Positions 10,336 to 17,993 of a stretch of 43,794 bases of DNA are shown one piece after another. The DNA comes from Paludibacter sp. (lineage in GTDB: Bacteria > Bacteroidota > Bacteroidia > Bacteroidales > Paludibacteraceae), in NCBI GenBank assembly GCA_028691965.1, contig JAQUYE010000018.1:1-43794 (forward strand), in the 5' to 3' direction. Every line of letters starts with the position of its first letter. Position 1 is the first letter of the stretch. The notes beneath the pieces were generated by a model that saw only the letters and a list, made by a program, of their open reading frames with translations, was not told the DNA's origin and searched no databases. The translations under genes were made by a program, and so were the position numbers.

Positions 10336-10407
10336 TTGATTGATAGAATCAATACATTTATCCAACGATTCGATAGTATTTTATTTTTACGACTGAATAA
10401 AATCACT

Positions 10408-10415
10408 TAACTTTG
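10408..10415 (+). promoter_or_regulatory. -7 promoter element for trxA
   Basis: TAACTTTG is an exact TAnnTTTG match, 40 bp before the trxA ATG. A T-rich stretch at 10384-10388 sits at the place of the -33 box. Thus trxA has its own promoter although it follows dnaE. Confidence 0.55.
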
Positions 10416-10455
10416 CAGCGATTAAACTAAGAATAATAAAATAAACACATAAATT

Positions 10456-10770
10456 ATGGCACAAGAATTTACAGACGAAAACATCAAAGGCATTATCAGT
10501 AGTGGAAAGCCGGTAGTAATTGATTTCTGGGCAGAGTGGTGTGGCCCTTGCCGTATGGTAGGTCCAAGCATCGAAGAATTAGCCAACGAATATGCAGGCC
10601 GTGTTGAGATTGGTAAATTAAATGTCGATGACAATGTGGAAACTCCGGGTGAGTACGGCGTTCGCAATATTCCTACTATCTTATTTATTAAAGATGGTAA
10701 GGTAGTCGATAAACAAGTAGGTGCAGTGCCTAAATCAGTACTCGAAGCAAAAGTACAATCCCTTTTATAA
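10456..10770 (+). CDS. trxA: Thioredoxin
   Basis: A 104-residue protein of exactly thioredoxin size, reducing disulfides in cytoplasmic proteins. It has the active site FWAEWCGPCRMV near residues 24-35, and the cis-proline in RNIPTILF, preceded by the usual KLNVDDN strand. There is no signal peptide. Its stop overlaps the stop of the convergent TrmN6-type methyltransferase gene by six bases (10765-10770), so the two transcripts overlap tail to tail. Confidence 0.95.
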   Translation: MAQEFTDENIKGIISSGKPVVIDFWAEWCGPCRMVGPSIEELANEYAGRVEIGKLNVDDNVETPGEYGVRNIPTILFIKDGKVVDKQVGAVPKSVLEAKVQSLL

Positions 10771-11484
10771 TTTCAGATAGAAGTCACGAACAAGTGCTGT
10801 GAATTCAGGAGTGTAAATCCCTCTTATTTCTTTTTCCAGCATTAGTTCATTGACCTTACATGGAGCGGGTTCCCGGTTGAACACCATCACAACGCGTTTG
10901 GCAATAGCCCCGGGTTTAGGAATAACTGCAGTGGAAACAGTGCAGAATAACCGATAACGCTCCGCACATTTCACACAGTTTTCCTGATCACTAACGGGAA
11001 GTATCACTACGATGCTTCCCGTTTTGTTTAAGAGTTGTTCTGAAAAGCAGAATAGCTCATCGAGAGTAAGACTATCGGTATGCCGGGCAGTTGTACGTGC
11101 CTGATTAGTGCCTTTTAGTGAGTTTGAGAAATAAGGAGGGTTAGATACAATAAGATCGTAACACTCGTTTTTACCTTTTGCAAATTCTTCCAGCGATTGA
11201 TGAAAAGCTGTAAGCCGGTCTGTCCATGGAGAATCTGTGAAATTGATAACTGCCTGTTCATAAGCCCCCCTATCAATATCTATTGCATTTAGTTGAGCCT
11301 CGCTACATCGTTGTGCCAGCATTAGTGCAACTAACCCGCTTCCGGTGCCAACGTCCAGAATGGAATGAATCTGTGAGTTTACAGGGCTTAATGCGCCGAG
11401 TAACACTCCGTCGGTGCCTACTTTCATGGCACAGCGATCGTGCCATACTGTAAACTGCTTGAAGCGAAAATAGGGTGTTGGCAT
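10765..11484 (-). CDS. tRNA1(Val) adenine(37)-N6-methyltransferase (TrmN6/YfiC type)
   Basis: A 239-residue SAM-dependent methyltransferase. The SAM loop is ILDVGTGSGLVALML (about residues 43-57), an acidic strand end is NAIDIDRGAYEQA, and the N6-adenine catalytic motif is SNPPYFSNSL near 114-123. The N-terminal FRFKQFTVWHDRCAMKVGTDGVLLGA matches the YfiC/TrmN6 family, which modifies A37 of tRNA1(Val). Start follows 5 bp after the stop of the Ser/Arg-rich protein gene, so both are probably on one transcript. The tRNA target is inferred from family. Confidence 0.85.
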   Translation of the reverse strand: MPTPYFRFKQFTVWHDRCAMKVGTDGVLLGALSPVNSQIHSILDVGTGSGLVALMLAQRCSEAQLNAIDIDRGAYEQAVINFTDSPWTDRLTAFHQSLEEFAKGKNECYDLIVSNPPYFSNSLKGTNQARTTARHTDSLTLDELFCFSEQLLNKTGSIVVILPVSDQENCVKCAERYRLFCTVSTAVIPKPGAIAKRVVMVFNREPAPCKVNELMLEKEIRGIYTPEFTALVRDFYLKL

Positions 11485-11489
11485 AGCGC

Positions 11490-12221
11490 TTACCTGCGAT
11501 TACCGGAGGACGAACGAGAACCGGAAGATGAACCGCCGGAAGATGAACGTGTACCTGAAGAGCTACCGCTTCGACTGGATTGATTGGAAGCAGGCGATGC
11601 AGATCGAGAAGAGGAGGATTGCCTTTCTGGCACGTAACGAGTACCTTCAGGCTGACTGCGGCGATAGTCTGGCACCGTTGCTGGACGAGTTGTGGCAGGT
11701 GATGCATCCCGTCGTTGGTTACTTTCAGATGAACGTGAAGCGGGGGATGTTCGCTGAGAAGGGAGTCTCTCCCGGCTGGTATTCCGTTGCGTGTTTATGT
11801 CCTGCATTCGTACAGAACGACCGCTCTCGATGCGTTGTGGATTTGTAATAGGTCGTGTCCGGCCATTCACCACTGCATCTACTTCACGGGTAGCCGGGTT
11901 GTAATCTGTTCTTTTTTCCTGAAGTTTGTTGTATTGTTGCGGATTAAGTATCCGTTGAAGTTCTTCTTCCTTGTGTTTTACCCGTTTCAGGGCTTCACTC
12001 CGTGAGGTCGATGATTGTCGTTCACGGGCATGTCGTAAATTAATTTCATAGATGGTTTTTGCCTGATCAGCCGACAAACCTAATTCGCGACGCATCTTAT
12101 TAGTTTGCATAACAGCTTCCTGCTCCGGTGTTCGTGGTGGAGCTACGGCATTTTCCTGTTGCTCCGACCGTAGTGGTATGAGCTGGAATAGCAGAACAAG
12201 TATGCAAATTAGTTTTTTCAT
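11490..12221 (-). CDS. Secreted Ser/Arg-rich protein with a Spy/CpxP-like helical N-terminal part
   Basis: The frame opens at 12251, but Met 11 (ATG at 12221) starts a clear signal peptide (MKKLICILVLLFQLIPLRS), so 243 residues are annotated. Residues about 30-95 are charged and helical (MRRELGLSADQAKTIYEINL, then LQRILNPQQYNKLQ). The LSxxQ and LxPxQ spacing recalls the periplasmic Spy/CpxP/LTXXQ family. From about residue 110 to the end the chain is low complexity: Ser, Arg, Pro, Gly, ending in SSSG/SRSG runs, so probably disordered and positively charged. The function is unknown. It lies directly upstream of the TrmN6-type gene (5 bp). No TAnnTTTG is seen before it. Confidence 0.7.
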   Translation of the reverse strand: MKKLICILVLLFQLIPLRSEQQENAVAPPRTPEQEAVMQTNKMRRELGLSADQAKTIYEINLRHARERQSSTSRSEALKRVKHKEEELQRILNPQQYNKLQEKRTDYNPATREVDAVVNGRTRPITNPQRIESGRSVRMQDINTQRNTSRERLPSQRTSPASRSSESNQRRDASPATTRPATVPDYRRSQPEGTRYVPERQSSSSRSASPASNQSSRSGSSSGTRSSSGGSSSGSRSSSGNRR

Positions 12222-12321
12222 CGGACTTTCAGCAACACGCATACGTATCAATCACTGTGCCAGAAACTGTGAATTTATACCTGCTTCAGGGCATGCCGGA
12301 GAGCGACCTTCAGTAGCTCGT

Positions 12322-13089
12322 TTACTGATTGAAGCTTCTCAACTTGATGTTGGTTAAAACTTTCTTGGTATGCAAAGCAAAATCACCATTTAACATCCAA
12401 CCATAATAGCCCGGATCAGTTTTAAGAACATCTTCTACTTTTTGTCCGCGGTATTTTCCGAAGTTAAAGACTTCCTCTCTCTTGCTGTTGTAGATAATCT
12501 TACCTGAGAAATCTACATTATCGTTTTGAGTTGTGAATTTAGAGAGAAACTCAATATCATTGTTCAGCTCCGGATACCGGTCGAGCTGCGCCTGAAGTAC
12601 CTCATAGGTTGCGATTGTATCTGCTTTTGCATCATGTGCGCCCTCCAGGTCTTTGTTGCAGAAAAACTTATATGCTGCGGATAAGGTTCGTGCTTCCATT
12701 TTATGAAAAATAACCTGCACATCCACAAATTTACGTTTCGACAAGTCAACGTCAACACCAGCTCTTAACAGTTCCTCGGCTAGCAGTGGAATGTCGAATC
12801 GGTTAGAGTTATAGCCAGCAAGGTCGCTGCCCTCAATATCCTGAACAATTTCCCTGGCTACCATTTTAAACGTGGGGGCATCAGCTACATCGGCATCAGT
12901 GATTTTATGGATAGCAGTTGATTCGGCCGGAATAGGACGCTCGGGGTTTATAAGTAAGCTTTTGGTTTCTTCTCTGCCATTGGGGTATACTTTGTGGTAG
13001 GCAATCTGCACAATCCGGTCGGAAACAATATTGGTTCCGGTTGTTTCCAGATCAAAGAAAACGATAGGGTTCTTTAAATTCAGTTTCAT
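12322..13089 (-). CDS. DnaQ-family 3'-5' exonuclease with ExoX-like C-terminal domain
   Basis: A 255-residue DEDDh exonuclease. Motif ExoI is FFDLETTGTNIVSDRIVQIA (from residue 12), ExoII is LAGYNSNRFDIPLLAEE near 92-108, and ExoIII is GAHDAKADTIATYEVL near 150-165, with the His and Asp of the DEDDh type. The last ~65 residues (VFNFGKYRGQKVEDVL, then YYGWML) look like the small C-terminal domain found in ExoX-type exonucleases. It may proofread for DnaE or act in repair. The sequence does not decide. It follows dnaN by 72 bp, with dnaN's terminator hairpin in that gap, so transcription into it is probably read-through. Confidence 0.87.
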   Translation of the reverse strand: MKLNLKNPIVFFDLETTGTNIVSDRIVQIAYHKVYPNGREETKSLLINPERPIPAESTAIHKITDADVADAPTFKMVAREIVQDIEGSDLAGYNSNRFDIPLLAEELLRAGVDVDLSKRKFVDVQVIFHKMEARTLSAAYKFFCNKDLEGAHDAKADTIATYEVLQAQLDRYPELNNDIEFLSKFTTQNDNVDFSGKIIYNSKREEVFNFGKYRGQKVEDVLKTDPGYYGWMLNGDFALHTKKVLTNIKLRSFNQ

Positions 13090-13105
13090 GGGATAAGAAA
13101 AAAAT

Positions 13106-13141
13106 ACGAGCAGATAAATGAATGACCATGTATCTGCTCGT
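13106..13141 (-). terminator. Intrinsic terminator after dnaN
   Basis: An 11-bp perfect stem (ACGAGCAGATA at 13106-13116 with its complement at 13131-13141) and a 14-nt loop are followed on the minus strand by a run of seven T. It lies between the dnaN stop and the exonuclease start and ends only about 17 bp before the exonuclease ATG. Confidence 0.85.
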
Positions 13142-13161
13142 TAGTTTATAGTAGTATAAAA

Positions 13162-14301
13162 TCAATCATTTAATAACATAGGCATCAACAACATCAGTAC
13201 TTCTTCGTTTTCTTCGTTCTCGAACGGTAGTATAATACCTGCACGTGAAGGGTCGGTAAGTTCGAGAATTACATCCGATGAACTTATATTTCCGACAATC
13301 TCGATAAGGAAGGCTGATTTGAATCCAATGCGTATGGGTTCGTCAGCATACTGGCAACTGATAGTTTCTTCAGCTGAAATGGAGAAGTCGATGTCCTGTG
13401 CTGAAATTTTAATGCGGTTGTCGCGCATATCAAGCTTGATAAGGTTACTGGCCTGGTTGGAGAAAACGGATACCCGCTTCAGAGCATTCAGCAAACTTAC
13501 ACGGTCAACTATTACCTTGTAGGGGTTTTCTTTCGGGATAACACCATTATAATTTGGATATCTGCCTTCTACCTGACGACAAATCATGGTGTAGTTGGAA
13601 AGAGTAAAGTAAGCATTCTTAGAATCAAATTTTACCTCTACCTCACCACTTTCCTTTGGAAGAATATTCTTCAGCATGGTAGCCGGCTTTTTGGGTAAGA
13701 TAAAGCTGGTACGGTCTTCATCATCACTAAGCGTTACAGTGGTGTGATTAGTTTTATAGCGTACAAGTTTATGAGCATCGGTAGCCACCAGAGTCAAGCC
13801 ATCATGATGGATATCAAAGTAAATACCATTCATTACTGGCCGAAGTTCGTCGTCTGCTGTACAGAAAATGGTTTTGCTTATACCATCCGACAAGGTATCT
13901 ACCGGAAGAGTCATTTTGCGTGCATCTTCCTGAAGTTCGGGTAAACGAGGGTATTCATCACCGTTCTGACCGATGAAATTATACTGACCGTTGGCCGAAC
14001 TGATTACCATAGCTAAGTTCGAATCGTTGATTTCAAAATTCAGAGGTTGTTCAGAGAATTCACGAAGGGTGTCGAGTAGTAAGCGTGATGCTACTGCTAC
14101 TTTTCCGTTTCCTTCTACATTCTCAACCTCCATGGATGTAATCAGCGTGGTTTCGGTATCCGAAGCAGTCATTGTCAGAACATCTCCAGTTAGATCCAAT
14201 AGAAAATTATCGAGAATAGGCAGTGAATTCTTGTTGTTGATAACACGGCTAATAGCTTGCAGGTGACTTAATAATACCGTACTGGATGCTTTGAACTTCA
14301 T
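13162..14301 (-). CDS. dnaN: DNA polymerase III sliding clamp, beta subunit
   Basis: The ring-shaped processivity clamp, 379 residues, close to the usual 370-375. The N-terminus MKFKASSTVLLSHLQAISRV and the following SLPILDNFLLDL are family-typical. FIGQNGDEYPRLPEL ends domain 1, VATDAHKLVRY marks domain 2, and ILPFENEENEEVLMLLMPMLLND is the C-terminal end with the clamp's short acidic/hydrophobic tail. All three clamp domains are present. A -7 element lies at 14339-14346 and a strong terminator at 13106-13141. It is not beside dnaA here. Confidence 0.96.
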   Translation of the reverse strand: MKFKASSTVLLSHLQAISRVINNKNSLPILDNFLLDLTGDVLTMTASDTETTLITSMEVENVEGNGKVAVASRLLLDTLREFSEQPLNFEINDSNLAMVISSANGQYNFIGQNGDEYPRLPELQEDARKMTLPVDTLSDGISKTIFCTADDELRPVMNGIYFDIHHDGLTLVATDAHKLVRYKTNHTTVTLSDDEDRTSFILPKKPATMLKNILPKESGEVEVKFDSKNAYFTLSNYTMICRQVEGRYPNYNGVIPKENPYKVIVDRVSLLNALKRVSVFSNQASNLIKLDMRDNRIKISAQDIDFSISAEETISCQYADEPIRIGFKSAFLIEIVGNISSSDVILELTDPSRAGIILPFENEENEEVLMLLMPMLLND

Positions 14302-14338
14302 ATGAATAGTGTTTAGCTGATTGGAATAATTAGAACAA

Positions 14339-14346
14339 CAAATGTA
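14339..14346 (-). promoter_or_regulatory. -7 promoter element for dnaN
   Basis: Reads TACATTTG on the minus strand, an exact TAnnTTTG match, 37 bp before the dnaN ATG. A poor TTTCG at 14366-14370 is at the -33 distance. Confidence 0.45.
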
Positions 14347-14394
14347 ATGATTTTTTTTAATTTAGCGAAAGAAGCTCTACTTTTTACTTATAAA

Positions 14395-15369
14395 TTAAAA
14401 GCCTGTTGCTTTCAAATTTAAGCCGGCTTTTTCGTCAAGTCCGAACATCAGGTTCATGTTCTGTACAGCCTGACCCGAAGCTCCTTTTAACAGATTATCG
14501 ATCATCGAAACTACAAGTAATTTGTCGCCGTGTTTCTCCAGGTAAACAATTCCTTTGTTCGTATTTACAATCTGTTTCATGTCCGGGTTTTTAGTTGTTA
14601 CAAAGGTAAATGCCGATTCGGTATAATAGTCGGTGTAAAGTTGAATAGCTTCCTGCAGACTTCCCTCGTAGCGGGTGTAGGCAGTTACATAGATACCTCT
14701 GGTGAAGTTGCCCCGTACCGGAATAAAGTTGACCGGTAAGTTGAATCCTGGCTGCAATTGGTGCAGTGATTGTCCGATCTCCTGCAGATGCTGGTGCCCA
14801 AAAGGTTTGTAGATGGAGATATTGTTATTTCTCCAGCTGAAGTGGGAAGTGGACGAAGGCTTTACGCCCGCACCTGTAGAGCCTGTGATGGCATTTACAT
14901 GAACTTCATCCTTTAGTAAGTGATTCTTAGCCAGTGGTAGCAGGGCCAGCTGGATAGCCGTGGCAAAACATCCGGGATTTGCTATTCGGTTTGCTTTGCT
15001 GATGGCCTCGTGATTTAATTCCGGCAAACCATATACAAAGGTATGATCCGGACGGCTTTCACGGTAATCAGTCGAAAGATCGATAATCTTCAGCGTAGCC
15101 GGTATTGTATGTGCCTCCATGAATTTCTTGCTATCGCCGTGAGCCGAACATAAAAACAAGGCATCGACCTTATCGAATGGAAGTTCGTCGGTGAATACAA
15201 GATCAGTTTCTCCGATGAGACCGCTGTGGACTTCTTCGATAGGATTGCCGGCGTTACTGCTGCTGTTGATAAAAACAATGTTCACCTGAGGGTGATGAAT
15301 TAAAATTCTCACCAGTTCGCCGGCGGTATATCCGGCACCACCAACCACACCTACATTAATACTCTTCAT
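14395..15369 (-). CDS. argC: N-acetyl-gamma-glutamyl-phosphate reductase
   Basis: Third step of arginine synthesis: NADPH-dependent reduction of N-acetyl-glutamyl phosphate (or N-succinyl, as shown for Bacteroides) to the semialdehyde. The protein has 324 residues. The Rossmann motif is VGVVGGAGYTAGELVRIL at the N-terminus, and the catalytic Cys 134 lies in IANPGCFATAIQLALLPL. ITGSTGAGVKPS and the His in FKPFGHQHLQEI follow. It begins 23 bp after trmD, so the two are likely co-transcribed. No other arg gene lies in the window. Confidence 0.95.
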   Translation of the reverse strand: MKSINVGVVGGAGYTAGELVRILIHHPQVNIVFINSSSNAGNPIEEVHSGLIGETDLVFTDELPFDKVDALFLCSAHGDSKKFMEAHTIPATLKIIDLSTDYRESRPDHTFVYGLPELNHEAISKANRIANPGCFATAIQLALLPLAKNHLLKDEVHVNAITGSTGAGVKPSSTSHFSWRNNNISIYKPFGHQHLQEIGQSLHQLQPGFNLPVNFIPVRGNFTRGIYVTAYTRYEGSLQEAIQLYTDYYTESAFTFVTTKNPDMKQIVNTNKGIVYLEKHGDKLLVVSMIDNLLKGASGQAVQNMNLMFGLDEKAGLNLKATGF

Positions 15370-15392
15370 ACTGTTGCTATATATCGTTGTTG

Positions 15393-16070
15393 TTAACCTT
15401 CTAACAGATCAGGTCTGAGGCGTTTAGTACGCTCCACAGCCTGTTCGTGCATCCATTCTTCTACCTTTGCCTGATGTCCTGAGAGCAGAATATCAGGCAC
15501 CTTCCATCCTTTGTAATCGGCAGGACGTGTGTATACCGGCGGAGCCAACAGATTATCCTGAAAGGAATCTGAAAGAGCAGAGGTCTCGTCGCTCATAGCA
15601 CCCGGAATCAATCGCACAATGGCATCAGTCATCATAGCTGCGGGTATCTCTCCTCCGGTAAGAACCACGTTTCCAACGCTTATTTCGCGGGTAATCAGAT
15701 GTTCACGGATACGGTGATCTATTCCTTTGTAATGTCCGCAAAGGATTATTAGATTCTTAGCGAGTGAATAACGGTTTGCCATGGGCTGATCAAACAGATC
15801 ACCATCAGGAGAGGTGTATATCACCTCGTCGTAATTACGTTGTGATTGTAGTAGCGTGATGATACGTTCCACCGGTTCAATCTGCAGTACCATGCCAGCT
15901 CCGAATCCATAGGCGTAGTCATCTACCCTCCGGTGCTTATCGCTTGAATATTCGCGGAGGTTATGCACGTGTAGTTCTACCAATCCTTTATCCTGAGCTC
16001 GCTTCAGGATGGAGTGGTTGAGCGGACTGTCGAGCAGTTCGGGAACGGCAGAGATAATATCGATACGCAT
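15393..16070 (-). CDS. trmD: tRNA (guanine(37)-N1)-methyltransferase
   Basis: Methylates N1 of G37 in tRNAs reading CNN codons, preventing frameshifting. The 225-residue SPOUT enzyme starts [20 protein letters not shown] as in other Bacteroidales. The trefoil-knot SAM site is seen in [20 protein letters not shown] and [18 protein letters not shown], and the catalytic Asp in [13 protein letters not shown] 16079 (three residues earlier) is an alternative start. I prefer 16070 because the -7 element at 16088-16095 predicts transcription from about 16081, leaving almost no leader for 16079. argC follows after 23 bp. Confidence 0.95.
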   Translation of the reverse strand: MRIDIISAVPELLDSPLNHSILKRAQDKGLVELHVHNLREYSSDKHRRVDDYAYGFGAGMVLQIEPVERIITLLQSQRNYDEVIYTSPDGDLFDQPMANRYSLAKNLIILCGHYKGIDHRIREHLITREISVGNVVLTGGEIPAAMMTDAIVRLIPGAMSDETSALSDSFQDNLLAPPVYTRPADYKGWKVPDILLSGHQAKVEEWMHEQAVERTKRLRPDLLEG

Positions 16071-16087
16071 GGATTTCAAAACTGCTG

Positions 16088-16095
16088 CAAAGGTA
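16088..16095 (-). promoter_or_regulatory. -7 promoter element for trmD-argC
   Basis: Reads TACCTTTG on the minus strand, an exact TAnnTTTG match. If transcription begins about seven bases beyond it, the trmD leader is only about ten bases long. Confidence 0.5.
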
Positions 16096-16112
16096 CAAAA
16101 AATACACCAGAA

Positions 16113-17045
16113 TCAGAGATTTGCTGCCAGCCACTTTCGCAATTCTTCCGGACTGCGTCCCCGTCGGCGTGCGTAGTCGGTCAGTTGCTCCTCATCTATT
16201 TTACCGATTCCAAAGTAGTTGGATTGAGGGTGAGCAAAATATAATCCACATACAGATGCTGTGGGGTACATGGCCCCGTGTTCGGTCAGGGTAATCCCGG
16301 TTTCCTCAAATCCCAGCAAGGGGTCCAGCTCGAAGATAAGCGACTGGTCGGGTAGGGAAGGATAGCCAATGGCGGGACGAATACCTGAATATTTTACTTT
16401 AAACATGTCTTCAATACTGATGACCTCATCAGGAGCATACCCCCAGTATGAAGTTCGCACCTTGTAATGAAGCCATTCGGCAGTAGCTTCTGCAAGTCGG
16501 TCGCAAAGCGTTTTAACCACCAGCGAAGTGTACAGATCGTCTTGTTTCTCAAAGGAGGATGCGAACTCTTCGCCTCCGGCAACAGTATTGGCAAATACAC
16601 CGATATAATCTTCTTCGGGATGAATATAGTCGGACAAGGCATAACAGTACCCGTCGCGTGATGGCTGCTGCTGGCGAAGCATGGGCAGACGGATTTCTCG
16701 GGTGTCGGCCTGAATAAGTATGTCATCCTCATCCGACCGGGCTTTGTAAAAGCCAAAGGAAACATTCAGGGAGATAATTTTCTCGTCGCGAAATCGGCGG
16801 AGTAATTCCTGTGCGTCTTTGTATAGTTTCAGCGCCTCTTCAGCCTCTTCACGATCGTTGGCCGAAAATCGTTGCATCCATGCAGTAGTACAGGAGCCAC
16901 AGTCGCACAAGGATTCGATGCCGTCGTACCTGCCCGACAGTTTCCAGGCTTTAAAAAAGAAAGTCCAGTGAATAAATGGTACAATTTCATTGACGGGGAC
17001 ATCCATGATGCGATGTGCTCCCGGTTCGCGGGGGATATAAATCAT
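16113..17045 (-). CDS. Stand-alone MetH activation domain (cobalamin-dependent methionine synthase reactivation)
   Basis: All 310 residues align, from memory, with the C-terminal quarter of E. coli MetH, the domain that binds SAM and reactivates oxidised cob(II)alamin. Matching segments are IHWTFFFKAWKLSGRY near the start, DYIGVFANTV, KTLCDRLAEATAEWLH, SYWGYAPDE, the SAM-binding GIRPAIGYPSLPDQS (RxxxGY near 223-229) and MYPTASVCGLYFAHPQSNYFGIG. The B12, homocysteine and folate modules are absent, and there is no room for them nearby. An insert of about a dozen residues after SGRY carries three cysteines (CDCGSC). The gene follows zupT by 12 bp, so they probably share a transcript. A truncated MetH in the rest of the genome would be its expected partner. 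Confidence 0.88.
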   Translation of the reverse strand: MIYIPREPGAHRIMDVPVNEIVPFIHWTFFFKAWKLSGRYDGIESLCDCGSCTTAWMQRFSANDREEAEEALKLYKDAQELLRRFRDEKIISLNVSFGFYKARSDEDDILIQADTREIRLPMLRQQQPSRDGYCYALSDYIHPEEDYIGVFANTVAGGEEFASSFEKQDDLYTSLVVKTLCDRLAEATAEWLHYKVRTSYWGYAPDEVISIEDMFKVKYSGIRPAIGYPSLPDQSLIFELDPLLGFEETGITLTEHGAMYPTASVCGLYFAHPQSNYFGIGKIDEEQLTDYARRRGRSPEELRKWLAANL

Positions 17046-17057
17046 AATTTGTAGTTA

Positions 17058-17864
17058 TCAGGCCATCAACACCAGACTAACCGACATGAGAGCCATGCCT
17101 GCAATTAGTCCGTAGATGGCTATATGGTGTTCACCATACTCTTCGGCGGTGGGTAATAATTCATCCAGTGAAATATACACCATGATACCAGCCACTGCGG
17201 CAAAGACAAGTCCGAAAGTAGCATCGCTGAAGAAGTACTGTAAGATAAAGTAACCAACGAGAGCACCTATTGGTTCAGCGAGACCCGATAAAAAGGAGAG
17301 GATAAATGCTTTTTTCTTACTTCCGGTTGCGTAATAGATGGGAACTGATATAGCCAGCCCTTCCGGAATGTTGTGTATTGCAATAGCCACGGCAATGCTG
17401 ATCCCCAGTGTAGGATTTTCGATGGCAGCCAAAAAAGTAGCGAGACCTTCGGGAAAGTTATGGATTCCGATTGCAAGTGCAGAGAACAAACCAAGACGCA
17501 TCAGTTTCGTTTTCGCATGCTTACTGTTGTCATAATCCTTGGTTTTATTAAGCTCGTGCGGGTTTTCGCCCGAGGGGATTAATTTATCGATAATCCCAAT
17601 CAGTGCGATGCCCGCAAAGAAACCAACGACCGTCATCCAGTAACCGGTTTTGTCTCCGTATTCTAGGGAAAGTGAATCTTTAGCCTTGGCAAAGATTTCG
17701 ACCAACGAAACATAGATCATCACACCTGCCGAGAAGCCCAGCGAAGCAGCCAGAAATTTTGGATTAAACTTCTTGTGAAGCAGTCCGATAAAACTGCCCA
17801 CACCAGTAGCCAACCCTGCAAAAAGGGTTAGTCCGAAAGCAAAAAGCAGATTATCTGTGTCCAT
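17058..17864 (-). CDS. zupT: ZIP-family metal (zinc) transporter, ZupT-like
   Basis: A 268-residue inner-membrane protein with about eight helices. The two metal-binding helices carry the ZIP signatures IGIHNFPEGLATF and IAIHNIPEGLAISVP, separated by the usual ~35 residues. A charged, His-containing loop (NPHELNKTKDYDNSKHAKTK) lies between helices 3 and 4, as in this family. It imports zinc and probably other divalent metals. A -7 element sits at 17886-17893. The MetH activation domain gene follows after 12 bp. MetH is itself a zinc enzyme, so the pairing may be meaningful, but that is inference. Confidence 0.92.
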   Translation of the reverse strand: MDTDNLLFAFGLTLFAGLATGVGSFIGLLHKKFNPKFLAASLGFSAGVMIYVSLVEIFAKAKDSLSLEYGDKTGYWMTVVGFFAGIALIGIIDKLIPSGENPHELNKTKDYDNSKHAKTKLMRLGLFSALAIGIHNFPEGLATFLAAIENPTLGISIAVAIAIHNIPEGLAISVPIYYATGSKKKAFILSFLSGLAEPIGALVGYFILQYFFSDATFGLVFAAVAGIMVYISLDELLPTAEEYGEHHIAIYGLIAGMALMSVSLVLMA

Positions 17865-17885
17865 GTCAAATCATTAAATTGTCGG

Positions 17886-17893
17886 CAAAGTTA
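17886..17893 (-). promoter_or_regulatory. -7 promoter element for zupT
   Basis: Reads TAACTTTG on the minus strand, an exact TAnnTTTG match, 21 bp before the zupT ATG. The terminator of the upstream lyase gene lies at 17931-17968. Confidence 0.5.
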
Positions 17894-17930
17894 AACTAAA
17901 TTTCCGAAAAAGCACAGTGCAACGAATGAA

Positions 17931-17968
17931 AAACCCGAAGCAGGAGAGGGAGTCGCCGCTTCGGGTTT
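17931..17968 (-). terminator. Intrinsic terminator after the lyase gene
   Basis: An 11-bp perfect stem (AAACCCGAAGC at 17931-17941, complement at 17958-17968) with a 16-nt loop. On the minus strand it is followed by TTTTTCATT. It separates the lyase gene from zupT. Confidence 0.82.
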
Positions 17969-17993
17969 GTTATCAGAGAGATTATACTTGAAG

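Noticed and set aside
10336..10365. Terminator after dnaE (ATTGAT-AGA-ATCAAT)
   Set aside because: The stem is only 6 bp, AT-rich and without a following T-run.
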